The notes under the pieces: generated by a model | What the model was told of the DNA's origin: nothing | The model's input: the letters and a program-made list of their open reading frames with translations, nothing else | Databases searched by the model: none | In this document: positions 26,437 to 35,952 of the stretch, piece by piece | Position numbering within the stretch: position 1 is the first letter of the stretch | How the letters are laid out: every line of letters starts with the position of its first letter | Translations under genes and position numbers: made by a program | From: CAIXQW01 sp046049675 | GTDB taxonomy: Bacteria > Bacteroidota > Bacteroidia > Chitinophagales > Chitinophagaceae | Direction of reading: 5' to 3' | Assembly (NCBI GenBank): GCA_046049675.1 | Contig: JBJORA010000106.1 | Location: 1-64,000, forward strand | Length of the DNA: 64,000 nt

Positions 26437-27741
26437 ATGGCAAAGCGCTTAGTGATATACAGTGCAATAATTACTGTACGCTTGCAATACGTGCTGCATT
26501 TTGTTTGCGACGAAGTATTGCAAATGCCATATGTGCTCACCGACAAACAAAGCGATGTGCTGCAAGGCGATTGTGTACTCAACTATAGCCACACACCAAT
26601 TGAGCATAGCCTACAAATTATTCCAAGTAATTTATTATTTGAATCCAATGTAGCACCCCAAACATTTGAGCAGAAGCAAGATGATGCACTGCCAAAAATC
26701 TTTTGCAATAAAAGCGATATTGGGTTTGACGTACTAGCAGCCATATTTTATGTACTAACACGCTATGAGGAATACTTACCGCATAAGCAAGATATGTATG
26801 GCCGATTTGCTTTTGAAGAAAGCTTGCAACACAAGCTTGGCGTTTTAGACAAAGCTATTGTCAATAGATGGGCTTGGCATTTATATGAGCAACTTATAAA
26901 AGTACATCCAACGCTTCAGCAGTGCAAGCCACAAAGCAGCATAAAACATACATACGACATAGATATGGCGTACGCAAATGCTGCTAGATCGCAGGGTGCG
27001 ATGTGGCGAGGCGTAATTGGTAGTACAATTAAACTACGCTTTAAAGAAGCCATTGAAAAGTTGCAAGCCTATCAAGGTTATGCAAAAGATGCGTTTGACT
27101 GCTTTGATGAGATACTGGCCGCACATCAAACAAACACTGCACATTTCTTTTGGCTTGTGGCTGAAAAGAATACAAGCTACGATAAGAACAATTTGCCAAC
27201 TGAACCAGCCATGAAAGAACTTATAGAGCGGATTAGCAAAGTTCAAATAAGCGGCATTCATCCTAGTTACGAAGCTAGCAGACTACCCCATCTAATAGAG
27301 CAAGAAATGAATAGCTTGCAAAACAACACTTCGCAGTATATAGATACAGCTCGTTTTCATTATATACGATATCTACTGCCAAGTAGCTACGAGGCCTTAG
27401 TTAAATATGGTATTCGCGAGGATTATAGTTGTGGCTATGGCAGCACCAATGGTTTTAGGTGTGGCACGGCGCAACCACATTACTGGTTTAATTTAAAGAC
27501 TAATGAAACGAGCACGCTAAGACTGCAGCCATTTGTATGGATGGATGCCAATTGCCACTACGAGCATAAATACAATTTTCAGCAATCTTTAGAAAACTAC
27601 AATATGTATGCGCAAGAAGTTGAAAAATACGGTGGCGTGTTTACCCCTATTTGGCACAACTTTTTAATTGGTACGCGAAAGGACTTTGCCAATATGCGAC
27701 AAGTATGGCAACGCGTGATGCTTGCGAAATTAACCTACTAA
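26437..27741 (+). CDS. Polysaccharide deacetylase family protein (DUF7033-type N-terminus)
   Basis: 434 residues without a signal peptide. The N-terminal third has 'FDVLAAIFYVLTRYEEYLPH' and 'WAWHLYEQLIKVHPTL', the DUF7033-type region. The C-terminal two thirds are an NodB-like barrel: 'KHTYDIDMAYAN' (metal Asp), 'GIHPSYEAS' (metal His), 'REDYSCGYGSTNGFRCGTA' and 'GGVFTPIWHN'. This arrangement is common in Bacteroidota cell-surface polysaccharide regions. Deacetylase activity is inferred; the substrate is unknown. Confidence 0.88.
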   Translation: MAKRLVIYSAIITVRLQYVLHFVCDEVLQMPYVLTDKQSDVLQGDCVLNYSHTPIEHSLQIIPSNLLFESNVAPQTFEQKQDDALPKIFCNKSDIGFDVLAAIFYVLTRYEEYLPHKQDMYGRFAFEESLQHKLGVLDKAIVNRWAWHLYEQLIKVHPTLQQCKPQSSIKHTYDIDMAYANAARSQGAMWRGVIGSTIKLRFKEAIEKLQAYQGYAKDAFDCFDEILAAHQTNTAHFFWLVAEKNTSYDKNNLPTEPAMKELIERISKVQISGIHPSYEASRLPHLIEQEMNSLQNNTSQYIDTARFHYIRYLLPSSYEALVKYGIREDYSCGYGSTNGFRCGTAQPHYWFNLKTNETSTLRLQPFVWMDANCHYEHKYNFQQSLENYNMYAQEVEKYGGVFTPIWHNFLIGTRKDFANMRQVWQRVMLAKLTY

Positions 27742-27782
27742 TAAAAAAATTGATTACTCAGGCCCAGCTTAAGGCCATCATA

Positions 27783-28187
27783 CTATTGACTTATTTTGAT
27801 GCTCGTAATGATATTGCTATCCATTGCATCAAACGTAATATACACATCATACTTGCCAGTGGCAGTCGTAAGTTTGCCCACAGCATATTTACTACCAGAA
27901 AGTGTATTACTTGTCGTGATTACAAAATCACTTGGTGTATTCTTGCTAAAGAAACCCTCAATAAGCAATTTAGCCTGAATTTTACTTACAGCACTTTTAT
28001 CGCCATTGATGTTGATTTCGCAGTTTGGTGCAATATGTTCTTCAATTACGGCAACTTTGCCAGTTTTGAAGCATGCGGTAATATTGTCTAATACACCTGC
28101 ATGGGCAGCAAAACTTAGGAGCACACAAGCGCTCAGAAACACGAGCTTCTTGCTATAACCTGCTATATTTGCTGCAATTGTACGCAC
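27783..28187 (-). CDS. DUF4783 secreted protein
   Basis: 134 residues from a GTG at 28187. A frame up to 28238 exists, but a -7 box (TATTTTTG) at 28205-28212 lies inside it, so the transcript probably starts after it. The GTG start gives a signal peptide ending LLSFAAHAG. The mature part ('ITACFKTGKVAVIEEHIAPN', 'AKLLIEGFFSKNTPSDFVIT', 'YDVYITFDAMDSNIITSIKI') matches DUF4783, an NTF2-like Bacteroidota family of unknown function. It is divergent from gpmI, and its promoter overlaps that of gpmI. Confidence 0.82.
   Translation of the reverse strand: MRTIAANIAGYSKKLVFLSACVLLSFAAHAGVLDNITACFKTGKVAVIEEHIAPNCEININGDKSAVSKIQAKLLIEGFFSKNTPSDFVITTSNTLSGSKYAVGKLTTATGKYDVYITFDAMDSNIITSIKISQ
28164..28171 (+). 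promoter_or_regulatory. Candidate -7 box for gpmI (TATATTTG)
   Basis: Exact TAnnTTTG, 50 bp before the gpmI ATG. It lies inside the first codons of the divergent DUF4783 gene, so the two transcripts would overlap at their 5' ends. Confidence 0.45.
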
Positions 28188-28204
28188 TCTAAATAAATTG
28201 AGTG

Positions 28205-28212
28205 CAAAAATA
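28205..28212 (-). promoter_or_regulatory. Candidate -7 box for DUF4783 (TATTTTTG)
   Basis: Exact TAnnTTTG on the leftward strand, 17 bp before the GTG at 28187. It lies within the 5' leader of gpmI. Confidence 0.4.
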
Positions 28213-28221
28213 GTACCAAAC

Positions 28222-29742
28222 ATGCTTAGACACTTCAAAAAAACTGCATTAATTATTATGGATGGCTGGGGACACGGCCAAAAAGCGAGTGCAGATGCTA
28301 TTCAACAATCTAAGGCTCAATACGTTAAATCGTTGTATAAAAAATTTCCAAATGCCGAATTAATTACTTGCGGCACGGATGTGGGTTTGCCCGAGGGTCA
28401 AATGGGTAATAGTGAGGTCGGACACCTCAATTTAGGCGCCGGACGCATTGTGTATCAAGAACTTGAGCGCATAAACGTCGCGATTAGAGAGGGAGAATTG
28501 CAGAAAAATGCGAATCTATTATCGCAACTTAATTACGTTAAAGCGAATGGTTGTGCCCTGCATTTATTAGGCTTGCTGAGCGATGGTGGTGTTCACAGCC
28601 ATATTAATCATCTTAAAGCACTGTGCGATATAGTTGTGGAACACGACGTTCAAAACGTGTTTATTCACGCGTTTACAGATGGGCGCGATACGGACCCTAA
28701 TGGGGGTGTATCCTATCTGAAGGATTTGCAAGCGCATCTACAAGATAAGCCACAGATAAAAATCGCAAGTATCACCGGCAGATATTATGCCATGGACAGA
28801 GATAAAAGATGGGAGCGCGTGGCACTTGCCTACGAAGCTTTAGTGCATGGTAAAGGAGAATTGAGTAAAAACGCTATTGACACGTTGCAACAACGCTATG
28901 CTGCAGGCGAAACGGATGAATTTATTAAGCCAATTATTTTAGAAGACAATGGCAAGATCAAATCGGGTGATGCCGTGCTTTGTTTTAACTTCAGAACAGA
29001 TCGTTGCAGAGAAATAACTGTTGCACTATCGCAGCAAGATATGCCCGAGCATCATATGCAGAAATTAGACCTCAATTATTGCACATTTACTGAGTACGAC
29101 AAAACTTATAAAAATGTAAGTGTACTATTTCAACAGACTGACCTTGTACAAACGCTTGGCGAAGTAATTGCTGATAATGGCCTTACACAGGTGCGTATGG
29201 CAGAAACCGAAAAGTATCCGCATGTAAGTTTCTTTTTTAGTGGTGGACGCGAGCAAGCCTTTGAAGGAGAACAACGCATCATGGAGCCTAGTCCGAAAGA
29301 TGTGGCAACTTATGATTTGAAGCCAGAAATGAGCGCCATACCTTTGACAGAAGCAGCACTTAAATTTATAGAAGAGCAGCAACCTAATTTCATGTGTCTC
29401 AACTTCGCCAATGCGGATATGGTTGGACATACTGGGGTATTTAGCGCAGCAATGAAGGCAGCTGAAATGGTAGATGCCTGTGTAGAAAAGCTTGTAGCTA
29501 AGCTTTTAGCGAACGACTATGCGATTGTACTAACAGCAGACCATGGCAATAGCGACTATATGATAAACGAAGATGGGTCGCCAAACACGGCACACACGTT
29601 AAATCCTGTACCTGTGTTTATTATTGCCAATGATTTTTCGGTGCCAATGCATAGTGGTCGTCTAGCAGATGTTGCGCCAACCATTCTGAAACTAATGGGA
29701 CTAGAGCAACCTAAAGAAATGACAGGTAAAGCATTGTTCTAA
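28222..29742 (+). CDS. gpmI: 2,3-bisphosphoglycerate-independent phosphoglycerate mutase
   Basis: 506 residues from the ATG at 28222 (a TTG at 28198 is less likely). 'TALIIMDGWGHG' holds the metal Asp14; 'EGQMGNSEVGHLNLGAGR' holds the phospho-accepting Ser64. 'FTDGRDTDPNGG', 'GRYYAMDRDKRWERV', 'NFRTDRCREIT', 'EKYPHVSFFFSGG' and 'TADHGNSDYM' complete the family. It interconverts 3- and 2-phosphoglycerate in glycolysis, using Mn and no 2,3-BPG cofactor. Full length, standing alone. Confidence 0.97.
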   Translation: MLRHFKKTALIIMDGWGHGQKASADAIQQSKAQYVKSLYKKFPNAELITCGTDVGLPEGQMGNSEVGHLNLGAGRIVYQELERINVAIREGELQKNANLLSQLNYVKANGCALHLLGLLSDGGVHSHINHLKALCDIVVEHDVQNVFIHAFTDGRDTDPNGGVSYLKDLQAHLQDKPQIKIASITGRYYAMDRDKRWERVALAYEALVHGKGELSKNAIDTLQQRYAAGETDEFIKPIILEDNGKIKSGDAVLCFNFRTDRCREITVALSQQDMPEHHMQKLDLNYCTFTEYDKTYKNVSVLFQQTDLVQTLGEVIADNGLTQVRMAETEKYPHVSFFFSGGREQAFEGEQRIMEPSPKDVATYDLKPEMSAIPLTEAALKFIEEQQPNFMCLNFANADMVGHTGVFSAAMKAAEMVDACVEKLVAKLLANDYAIVLTADHGNSDYMINEDGSPNTAHTLNPVPVFIIANDFSVPMHSGRLADVAPTILKLMGLEQPKEMTGKALF

Positions 29743-29839
29743 TTGGCATAAAACAAGAAAGCCCAGCAAATTGCCGAGCTCCCTTGTGACTGTTTTATTC
29801 TTCAGTGAATAGACACTACGTTCTTAATAAACGTAATCA

Positions 29840-32800
29840 CTATCGTTGTTCCTTAACTAAACGTGTGGTTTTGATTATACCATCTTGCGCTACAACTACA
29901 TTGTATAAGCCTGCAGCAAGGTCGCTACCAAAACTATATTCTACAAATGTATCGGCACTGGCTATTTCATAAACCTTACGACCGGTATTGTCGTACACTG
30001 CTACTGAAGCAGGTGTTTCGCTAAGCGATTGTATGCTTAACTTAAACATACTTGCGCTTGGGTTAGGATACACTTGCACTTTAAGCGCATCTTCACTTAA
30101 ATCTACAACATCGACAATATCTTCCATTTTATTAGACCCACATGTTTGACCACAAGCACCTAATACATCACCAGCATGAAAACCTATATGTGTAGGTACC
30201 GCATTGGTGCTGATTGACAATGTCTGTGGATTATTTGGATTGCCTGGCGGCACGTGACATACATAAACCTTCTTAGCATTGCCATTGCCTGGCACTCTAA
30301 TATCGCGAACGCAGAAAGTAACTGTACAAGCATTGGTACAGCCATAAGCATTAGTAACTGTAACGGTATAAGTGTACAATCCTTGCTGTGTTGGTGTAAA
30401 TACCGGCGAAGCACTTGTTGCGCTACTTAGGTAAGTACTAGGCGACCAGCTATACGTATTGCCACTACCACTTGCATTCGCGTTTATTGTTGCGCTTTGT
30501 GGACCATATCCTAAATAGATATTAGTTGGTACACCACCTGTAAATGTAGTGTTACTCGGTGTTACAGAAATACTGCATGTTACTGCATCGTTTACTGTTA
30601 CTGTACTCGTGCAAGTACTTGTATTGCCAGCGATATCAACTAGTGTAAGCGTTACAGTATTTGCACCTGCATTAGCGCAAGTAAATGTATTTGGCTGAAC
30701 ACTCATGCTAGCAATGCCACAATTGTCGCTACTTAAATTATTGACATCTGATGCTGAAATGCTTGCAGCACCACCAAAAAGGTTAACAGTGATGTTTTTA
30801 CAATTTGCCGTTGGCGGTGTAACGTCTTGTACGATTACCGTTTGTTGTTGAGAAACGCTATTGCCGTTACCGTCATCGTAAGTCCAAGTTACTACATAGG
30901 TGCCTTGTGCTGTATAAGTAGTTGGATCTGTAGTAGTTGCTGTAACTACACCAGCGCAATTATCTTTTGAGTTTGGTGGCGTTACTGTTGCACTGCACTC
31001 GCCAGTAATTGTAGCTAGGCTCGCTACATTCGTAACTGGAGCAGTAACATCATCTACAATTACTGTTTGCGCTTGTGTGCTGGTATTACCATTGCCATCA
31101 TCATAAGTCCAATTGACAACATATGTACCTTGTGCTGTGTAAGATGTTGGATCAGTAGTTGTACCAGTAATTAAGCCTGAGCAATTATCTGTTGCAGTTG
31201 GTGCAGAAACAGTTGCGCTACATTCACCAGTTACATTTGGTAAGTTAGCTACATCCGCTACTGGCGCTGTTGCGTCATCTACAATTACTGTTTGCTGTTG
31301 TGTACTTATATTGCCGTTACCGTCATCGTAAGTCCATGTTACAACATAAGTGCCTTGTGCAGCATAAGTAGTTGGGTCTGTTGTAGTGCCAGTAATTGCG
31401 CCTGAGCAATTATCTGTTGCAGTTGGTGCAGAAACAGTTGCGCTACATTCACCAGTTACATTTGGCAAGTTAGCTACATCCGCTACTGGCGCTGTTGCAT
31501 CATCTACAATTACTGTTTGCTGTTGTGTAGTTGTATTGCCGTTACCATCATCATAAGTCCAGTTTACAACGTAAGTACCTTGTGCTGTGTAAGATGTTGG
31601 ATCAGTGGTTGTGCCCGTAATTGCGCCTGAGCAATTATCTGTTGCAGTTGGTGCAGAAACAGTTGCGCTACATTCACCAGTTACGTTTGCTAAGTTAGCT
31701 ACATCCGCCGCCGGCGCTGTTGCATCATCTATAATTACTGTTTGCTGTTGCGTACTTATATTGCCGTTACCATCATCGTAAGTCCATGTTACAACATAAG
31801 TGCCTTGAGCAGCATAAGTAGTTGGGTCTGTTGTAGTACCAGTAATTGCGCCTGAGCAATTATCTGTTGCGGTTGGTGCTGTTACACTTGCGCTGCATTC
31901 ACTAGTAATAGTTGGCAAACTTGCTACGTCTCCTACAGGCGCTGTTGCATCATCTATAATTACTGTTTGCTGTTGTGTACTTATATTGCCGTTGCCATCA
32001 TCATAAGTCCATGTTACTACATAAGTGCCTTGAGCGGCATAAGTAGTTGGGTCTGTTGTAGTACCAATGATTGCACCTGAACAATTATCCGTTGCAGTTG
32101 GTGCTGTTACACTTGCGCTACATTCGCCAGTACTAGTTGGCAAACTTGCTACATCTGCTACAGGCGCTGTTACATCATCTACCACTACAGTTTGTGTTTG
32201 CGTTGTAATATTGCCATTACCATCATCATAAGACCAGGTAATCGTATAAGTACCTTGTGCTGAATAAGATGTTGGGTCGGTAGTTGTGCCAATTATTGAG
32301 CCTACGCAATTATCGGTAGCTGTTGGTGCTGTAAGGGTAGCACTACATTCTACTGTTATCACTGGTAAATCACGAATATCAGCCACAGGCGGCGACACAT
32401 CGTCGATTACCACATTTTGTGGTTGATACGTAATATTACCAAAAGGATCTGAATATGTCCAAACAATTAGATACGTTCCTTCTGTGTCAAAATAAGTAGG
32501 ACCTGTAGTTAAACCGCCTAGGGTACCAATGCAATTATCAAACGCTGTAGGTGTACCTGCCTGTATACTGCACTCTGCAAGCAACGGCGGCAAGTACCCT
32601 ATATTTGGTATTGGAGCTAAATTGTCTACTACTTCGACAATGGCACTACAACTGCCTGTGTTGCCAGAATTATCAGTTGCAAAAACTGTTACATTATTTA
32701 TACCTACATTATTACAATCAAAAGTACTATTTGACAAACTCGTTGTATAGCTACATCCTTCGTGTACATGGTCTAGTACATCAGCAATGCTAATGCTACC

Positions 32801-34771
32801 ACTACCAACGATATCTAAGACTACTACTGTAGGATAAGCATTACATTCTACTTCAGGCGCTATAGTATCTATGGCAGTTACAACTGCGGTGCATGATGCA
32901 CTATTGCCCGCTGCATCTGTAGCAGTAAGCACAGCATTAATGGTGGTATTGTTACAGTCAAGTGTATTTGGTGAAACTGATAATGTAAATGTGTTACAAT
33001 CGTCTGTGGTACCATCGTCTATATCGGAAGCAGCAATTGCGGCTTCACCATGGTGATCAAGAAAAACTGTGATTGACTTACATAATACTGTAGGTGGCGT
33101 GACATCTGCTGATGCTGCAACATTAAAAATTGCGGAACCTGTACATCCACTTGCATCAGCAACTACAACAGTGTAAGCGCCAGGAGCAAGATTAGTAAAG
33201 TTGCCATTACTTTGACCAGTTCCACCATTAAGACTGTAAGATAAAGGTGCAGCAGCAGAAGCGCCTATCGACGATATTGCACCATTGCTTACGCCACAAG
33301 TTGCGTTTTGCGTAGTACCTGAAACTACTACACCTGAACCACCGCCAACAGTTACCGTTGTTACGTCTACACAACTATTACCATCAACTATAGTAACGGT
33401 ATAAACACCAGAATAGATATTATTGATTGTAGCAGTATTGCCAATGTAATTATTTGGTCCTGCCCAACTATAAGAATACGGTGGAACGCCACCACTAAAG
33501 CTGGCCGAGGCAGAACCATTGGCTACACCACAATCTGCAGGACTACTTGTCGTAGCCGATGAAACGTTGCAGGTAGCTGGAACTGTAATAATAAAAGATT
33601 CTGTTGTAACAACAGGTGTAGGACAATCATTAGCAGTTACTGTAACTGCATACGAATTACCAAAATTGGCAAGCGTAGGTGTAAAGCAAAAATTAGCATT
33701 AATAAATCCAGGACCGCTGCTTGTAATTGTAAGCGTTGCAGGAGGATAGATGCCGGATACAACGTTCAATGTTAAGTTGTCAAAATTTGCATCTGTAATT
33801 GTGATTGGTACACATACGGTAGTGCCGATTGGTGTAACTTGATTGGCAATTGGCGCAATTACTGGAGCTACATTTGAGCCGCATGACATGGTGCCAACTT
33901 CAAAGTCGCGATAGATTTCCGAGATTTTTACGCCGGCGCGATATTCTTCTGCACGAATTGTAACAACATTACGCTGTCCTGCAATTGTTGGTGTAAAGGT
34001 TAAAACACCAGTGGCAGGATCTAAGTTAAAGCCAGTAGAAGAACTAAATGGATTGGTGCCACTTATGCCAGCGTTATACGTAACCGCTACAGGAGTGGCT
34101 ATGTTTCCACGACGAGCACCTACTAATGAATATACAATTGCATCGCCATCAGGATCAAACCCATTAAGCGCTACTGTGCCTAGTTGGTTTGTACAAAAGC
34201 GGCTTGCGGGTGGGCTCAAAAATCTAATGGAACTATTGTTAAGTACACCGTTGTGGTTTAAAGTTGTAGAGATATACATTTCTTGACTTCCTGGGTTAAC
34301 GAGATTTGATACTGCATTTGAACGACAACAAACTGAGTAACCTAGAATATAATTGTTTGGTGCAGCTGGTAGTGTAAAATTACCCTCATAGACATGCTCT
34401 TCTATGCCTGGCACTGTACCACCTATAGTGCAGTTACTCACTTGGCCAGGACACAAAAGTGACTTATTAGTCACAGATGTGCGTGTTAAGTTGATATTGG
34501 CATTGTAAACAACAGGATTAGGTGCATTCCTGATGTTAATTGCAGCTGTTGTACCTAAAGAAACACCGCCGCAATCGCGGAATAATACAAGGCGTGCAGA
34601 ATAGGTATTTCCTGAAACAAAAGTGTAGTTAATTTCTCCACCAAGAATATGCGTGGCGAATGCAGAATTACTACAAAAACTTAGCAGCAGTATTGCTATA
34701 AAGCTTAATAATTTGAAGTGTTGCGTACACAGAACGGTACTGCCTCTTAGCAGTGCAATTGTTTTTTTCAT
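29840..34771 (-). CDS. Giant HYR/SprB-repeat adhesin with T9SS type A sorting domain
   Basis: 1643 residues. A long signal peptide ends near SNSAFA, followed by 'THILGGEINYTFVSGNTYSA', a hallmark N-terminus of large Bacteroidota surface proteins. Order: N-terminal domain (to about 290), Ig-like domain, SprB-type repeats ('CGVANGSASASFSGGVPPYS'), two HYR-like domains ending 'DTIAP', eight exact 75-residue repeats, another HYR-like domain, a PKD-like stretch, a 'VCHVPPGNPNN ... AVPTHIGFHAGD' module near 1505-1545, and a T9SS type A domain ('VYPNPSASMFKLSI ... LAAGLYNVVV'). Probably an exported adhesin. Transcribed alone; about 290 bp of upstream sequence shows no gene. Confidence 0.92.
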   Translation of the reverse strand: MKKTIALLRGSTVLCTQHFKLLSFIAILLLSFCSNSAFATHILGGEINYTFVSGNTYSARLVLFRDCGGVSLGTTAAINIRNAPNPVVYNANINLTRTSVTNKSLLCPGQVSNCTIGGTVPGIEEHVYEGNFTLPAAPNNYILGYSVCCRSNAVSNLVNPGSQEMYISTTLNHNGVLNNSSIRFLSPPASRFCTNQLGTVALNGFDPDGDAIVYSLVGARRGNIATPVAVTYNAGISGTNPFSSSTGFNLDPATGVLTFTPTIAGQRNVVTIRAEEYRAGVKISEIYRDFEVGTMSCGSNVAPVIAPIANQVTPIGTTVCVPITITDANFDNLTLNVVSGIYPPATLTITSSGPGFINANFCFTPTLANFGNSYAVTVTANDCPTPVVTTESFIITVPATCNVSSATTSSPADCGVANGSASASFSGGVPPYSYSWAGPNNYIGNTATINNIYSGVYTVTIVDGNSCVDVTTVTVGGGSGVVVSGTTQNATCGVSNGAISSIGASAAAPLSYSLNGGTGQSNGNFTNLAPGAYTVVVADASGCTGSAIFNVAASADVTPPTVLCKSITVFLDHHGEAAIAASDIDDGTTDDCNTFTLSVSPNTLDCNNTTINAVLTATDAAGNSASCTAVVTAIDTIAPEVECNAYPTVVVLDIVGSGSISIADVLDHVHEGCSYTTSLSNSTFDCNNVGINNVTVFATDNSGNTGSCSAIVEVVDNLAPIPNIGYLPPLLAECSIQAGTPTAFDNCIGTLGGLTTGPTYFDTEGTYLIVWTYSDPFGNITYQPQNVVIDDVSPPVADIRDLPVITVECSATLTAPTATDNCVGSIIGTTTDPTSYSAQGTYTITWSYDDGNGNITTQTQTVVVDDVTAPVADVASLPTSTGECSASVTAPTATDNCSGAIIGTTTDPTTYAAQGTYVVTWTYDDGNGNISTQQQTVIIDDATAPVGDVASLPTITSECSASVTAPTATDNCSGAITGTTTDPTTYAAQGTYVVTWTYDDGNGNISTQQQTVIIDDATAPAADVANLANVTGECSATVSAPTATDNCSGAITGTTTDPTSYTAQGTYVVNWTYDDGNGNTTTQQQTVIVDDATAPVADVANLPNVTGECSATVSAPTATDNCSGAITGTTTDPTTYAAQGTYVVTWTYDDGNGNISTQQQTVIVDDATAPVADVANLPNVTGECSATVSAPTATDNCSGLITGTTTDPTSYTAQGTYVVNWTYDDGNGNTSTQAQTVIVDDVTAPVTNVASLATITGECSATVTPPNSKDNCAGVVTATTTDPTTYTAQGTYVVTWTYDDGNGNSVSQQQTVIVQDVTPPTANCKNITVNLFGGAASISASDVNNLSSDNCGIASMSVQPNTFTCANAGANTVTLTLVDIAGNTSTCTSTVTVNDAVTCSISVTPSNTTFTGGVPTNIYLGYGPQSATINANASGSGNTYSWSPSTYLSSATSASPVFTPTQQGLYTYTVTVTNAYGCTNACTVTFCVRDIRVPGNGNAKKVYVCHVPPGNPNNPQTLSISTNAVPTHIGFHAGDVLGACGQTCGSNKMEDIVDVVDLSEDALKVQVYPNPSASMFKLSIQSLSETPASVAVYDNTGRKVYEIASADTFVEYSFGSDLAAGLYNVVVAQDGIIKTTRLVKEQR
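30812..32611 (-). repeat. Eight tandem 225-bp (75-residue) HYR-like repeats
   Basis: The array measures exactly 8 x 225 = 1800 bp inside the adhesin gene. Each repeat runs from 'VADVANLPNVTGECSA' to 'TVIVDDATAP' with paired Cys. Repeats 5 and 7 share 'SYTAQGTYVVNW', while 3, 4 and 6 share 'TYAAQGTYVVTW', suggesting a later duplication of a two-repeat block. Stretches of the inner copies are nearly identical at DNA level. Confidence 0.93.
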
Positions 34772-35063
34772 GATTGGTTATGGTTTTTGTTTAGATGGGC
34801 AAGATAGGTGCTGTTTCAAATAAGCGCTAGAAAATGCGGTGAAATCAACTATTAAGTTATTGATAATCAACACGATAACCAACACAAGTTGCATTAAAGC
34901 CCTTATTGCAACAAAATGCAAAACTCAAACCATTGCAGCAGCGTACCGCTTTAATATTGGCGATTGTACAATTACGCTATCTATACTACTTGAGTATTTA
35001 GTAAAAAAGATATGAATGAAAACTACAAGAAAATATTTCTGCTACTGCTGCAATTTTCAAATA

Positions 35064-35822
35064 CTATTTGGGTAAATCGATACCAAGTACTTCAAATTTG
35101 TAAACTGTTGGGATACCCTCGTAACCACGGTTTTCATAACAATAAAGTAAAGCTACCTTTTTTGTGAAAGGATTTTGAATATAATAGTCAAGCCTGCAAG
35201 ATAAGGTTCCACCAAACGGAATCTGCTTACCGCTCATGTCGTCGTCTACTAGATAGGTATGTTTTTGCGTTGCGACAGTTTTTGGTGCTTTGCCTTTACG
35301 TGTTGCAATAATCTTTACGTCGTCTATTACATCTATCCATTGCTCAATGTGTAAGGTATCTACTTGCACCTTAAAGTTGTAAGTAGCAGTTGGCATTTTT
35401 AGTGGCAATGCATTCAACTTCAAATTTCTACTTTGCTGAATACCGTGTTGACTAAGCGCTGCAGCAAATTGTTTGTAATTCAATTCCCACTGTTTTGCTA
35501 AGCAGTCAGTGCTGTCGCCCATTGGGCCTTCGTATTTCCATTGCCAAACAATTTTATTTGCTCGCAGGTCCTTTATATGCATTTCCAAGAAGTAGCAACC
35601 ACAAGCTTCATCGGCAGGTTCAACTAAATAGGCTACTTTATCATCTTTACTAAAGCCAATCAATAACAACTCATCGCGCAATGATTGCCTTTGTTGAAAA
35701 AGACTATCGTGCATAATTGGTGATGTATAGGATAGGCGATTTGGCATTTGATACTTCGTTTGTTGTGCAAATGCCGAAACAAAAAATAGCTGAAAAATGA
35801 CAACAAGTGTGTGTGCTTTCAT
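35064..35822 (-). CDS. Secreted protein, unrecognised
   Basis: 252 residues with signal peptide MKAHTLVVIFQLFFVSAFAQ. The body has mixed alpha/beta content, a Cys pair in 'DEACGCYFLEMHI', and a beta-rich C-terminal half ('KMPTATYNFKVQVDTLHIEQ', 'GTLSCRLDYYIQNPF'). I recognise no family. A TACTTTTG box lies 30 bp upstream. It stands 130 bp after the M48 peptidase gene on the same strand and may not be cotranscribed with it. Confidence 0.75.
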   Translation of the reverse strand: MKAHTLVVIFQLFFVSAFAQQTKYQMPNRLSYTSPIMHDSLFQQRQSLRDELLLIGFSKDDKVAYLVEPADEACGCYFLEMHIKDLRANKIVWQWKYEGPMGDSTDCLAKQWELNYKQFAAALSQHGIQQSRNLKLNALPLKMPTATYNFKVQVDTLHIEQWIDVIDDVKIIATRKGKAPKTVATQKHTYLVDDDMSGKQIPFGGTLSCRLDYYIQNPFTKKVALLYCYENRGYEGIPTVYKFEVLGIDLPK

Positions 35823-35851
35823 AGTGGAAATTAATACGCAGTACTATTGCT

Positions 35852-35859
35852 CAAAAGTA
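35852..35859 (-). promoter_or_regulatory. Candidate -7 box (TACTTTTG)
   Basis: Exact TAnnTTTG on the leftward strand, 29 bp before the start at 35822. Confidence 0.4.
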
Positions 35860-35952
35860 AGCTAGTTTGAAGAGATTTTGAATTTATCTGCGATGAAGGC
35901 TGACTTCTGTCTACAGCAGCTATTTATAGGTCGCGTTTCTAATTGCCCTACT

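Noticed and set aside
27651..28091. 146-residue + frame
   Set aside because: Antisense to DUF4783 and overlapping the end of the deacetylase gene; no domain or signal.
29743..29839. Possible terminator after gpmI
   Set aside because: The GC-rich words there do not pair into a continuous stem, and no T-run follows.
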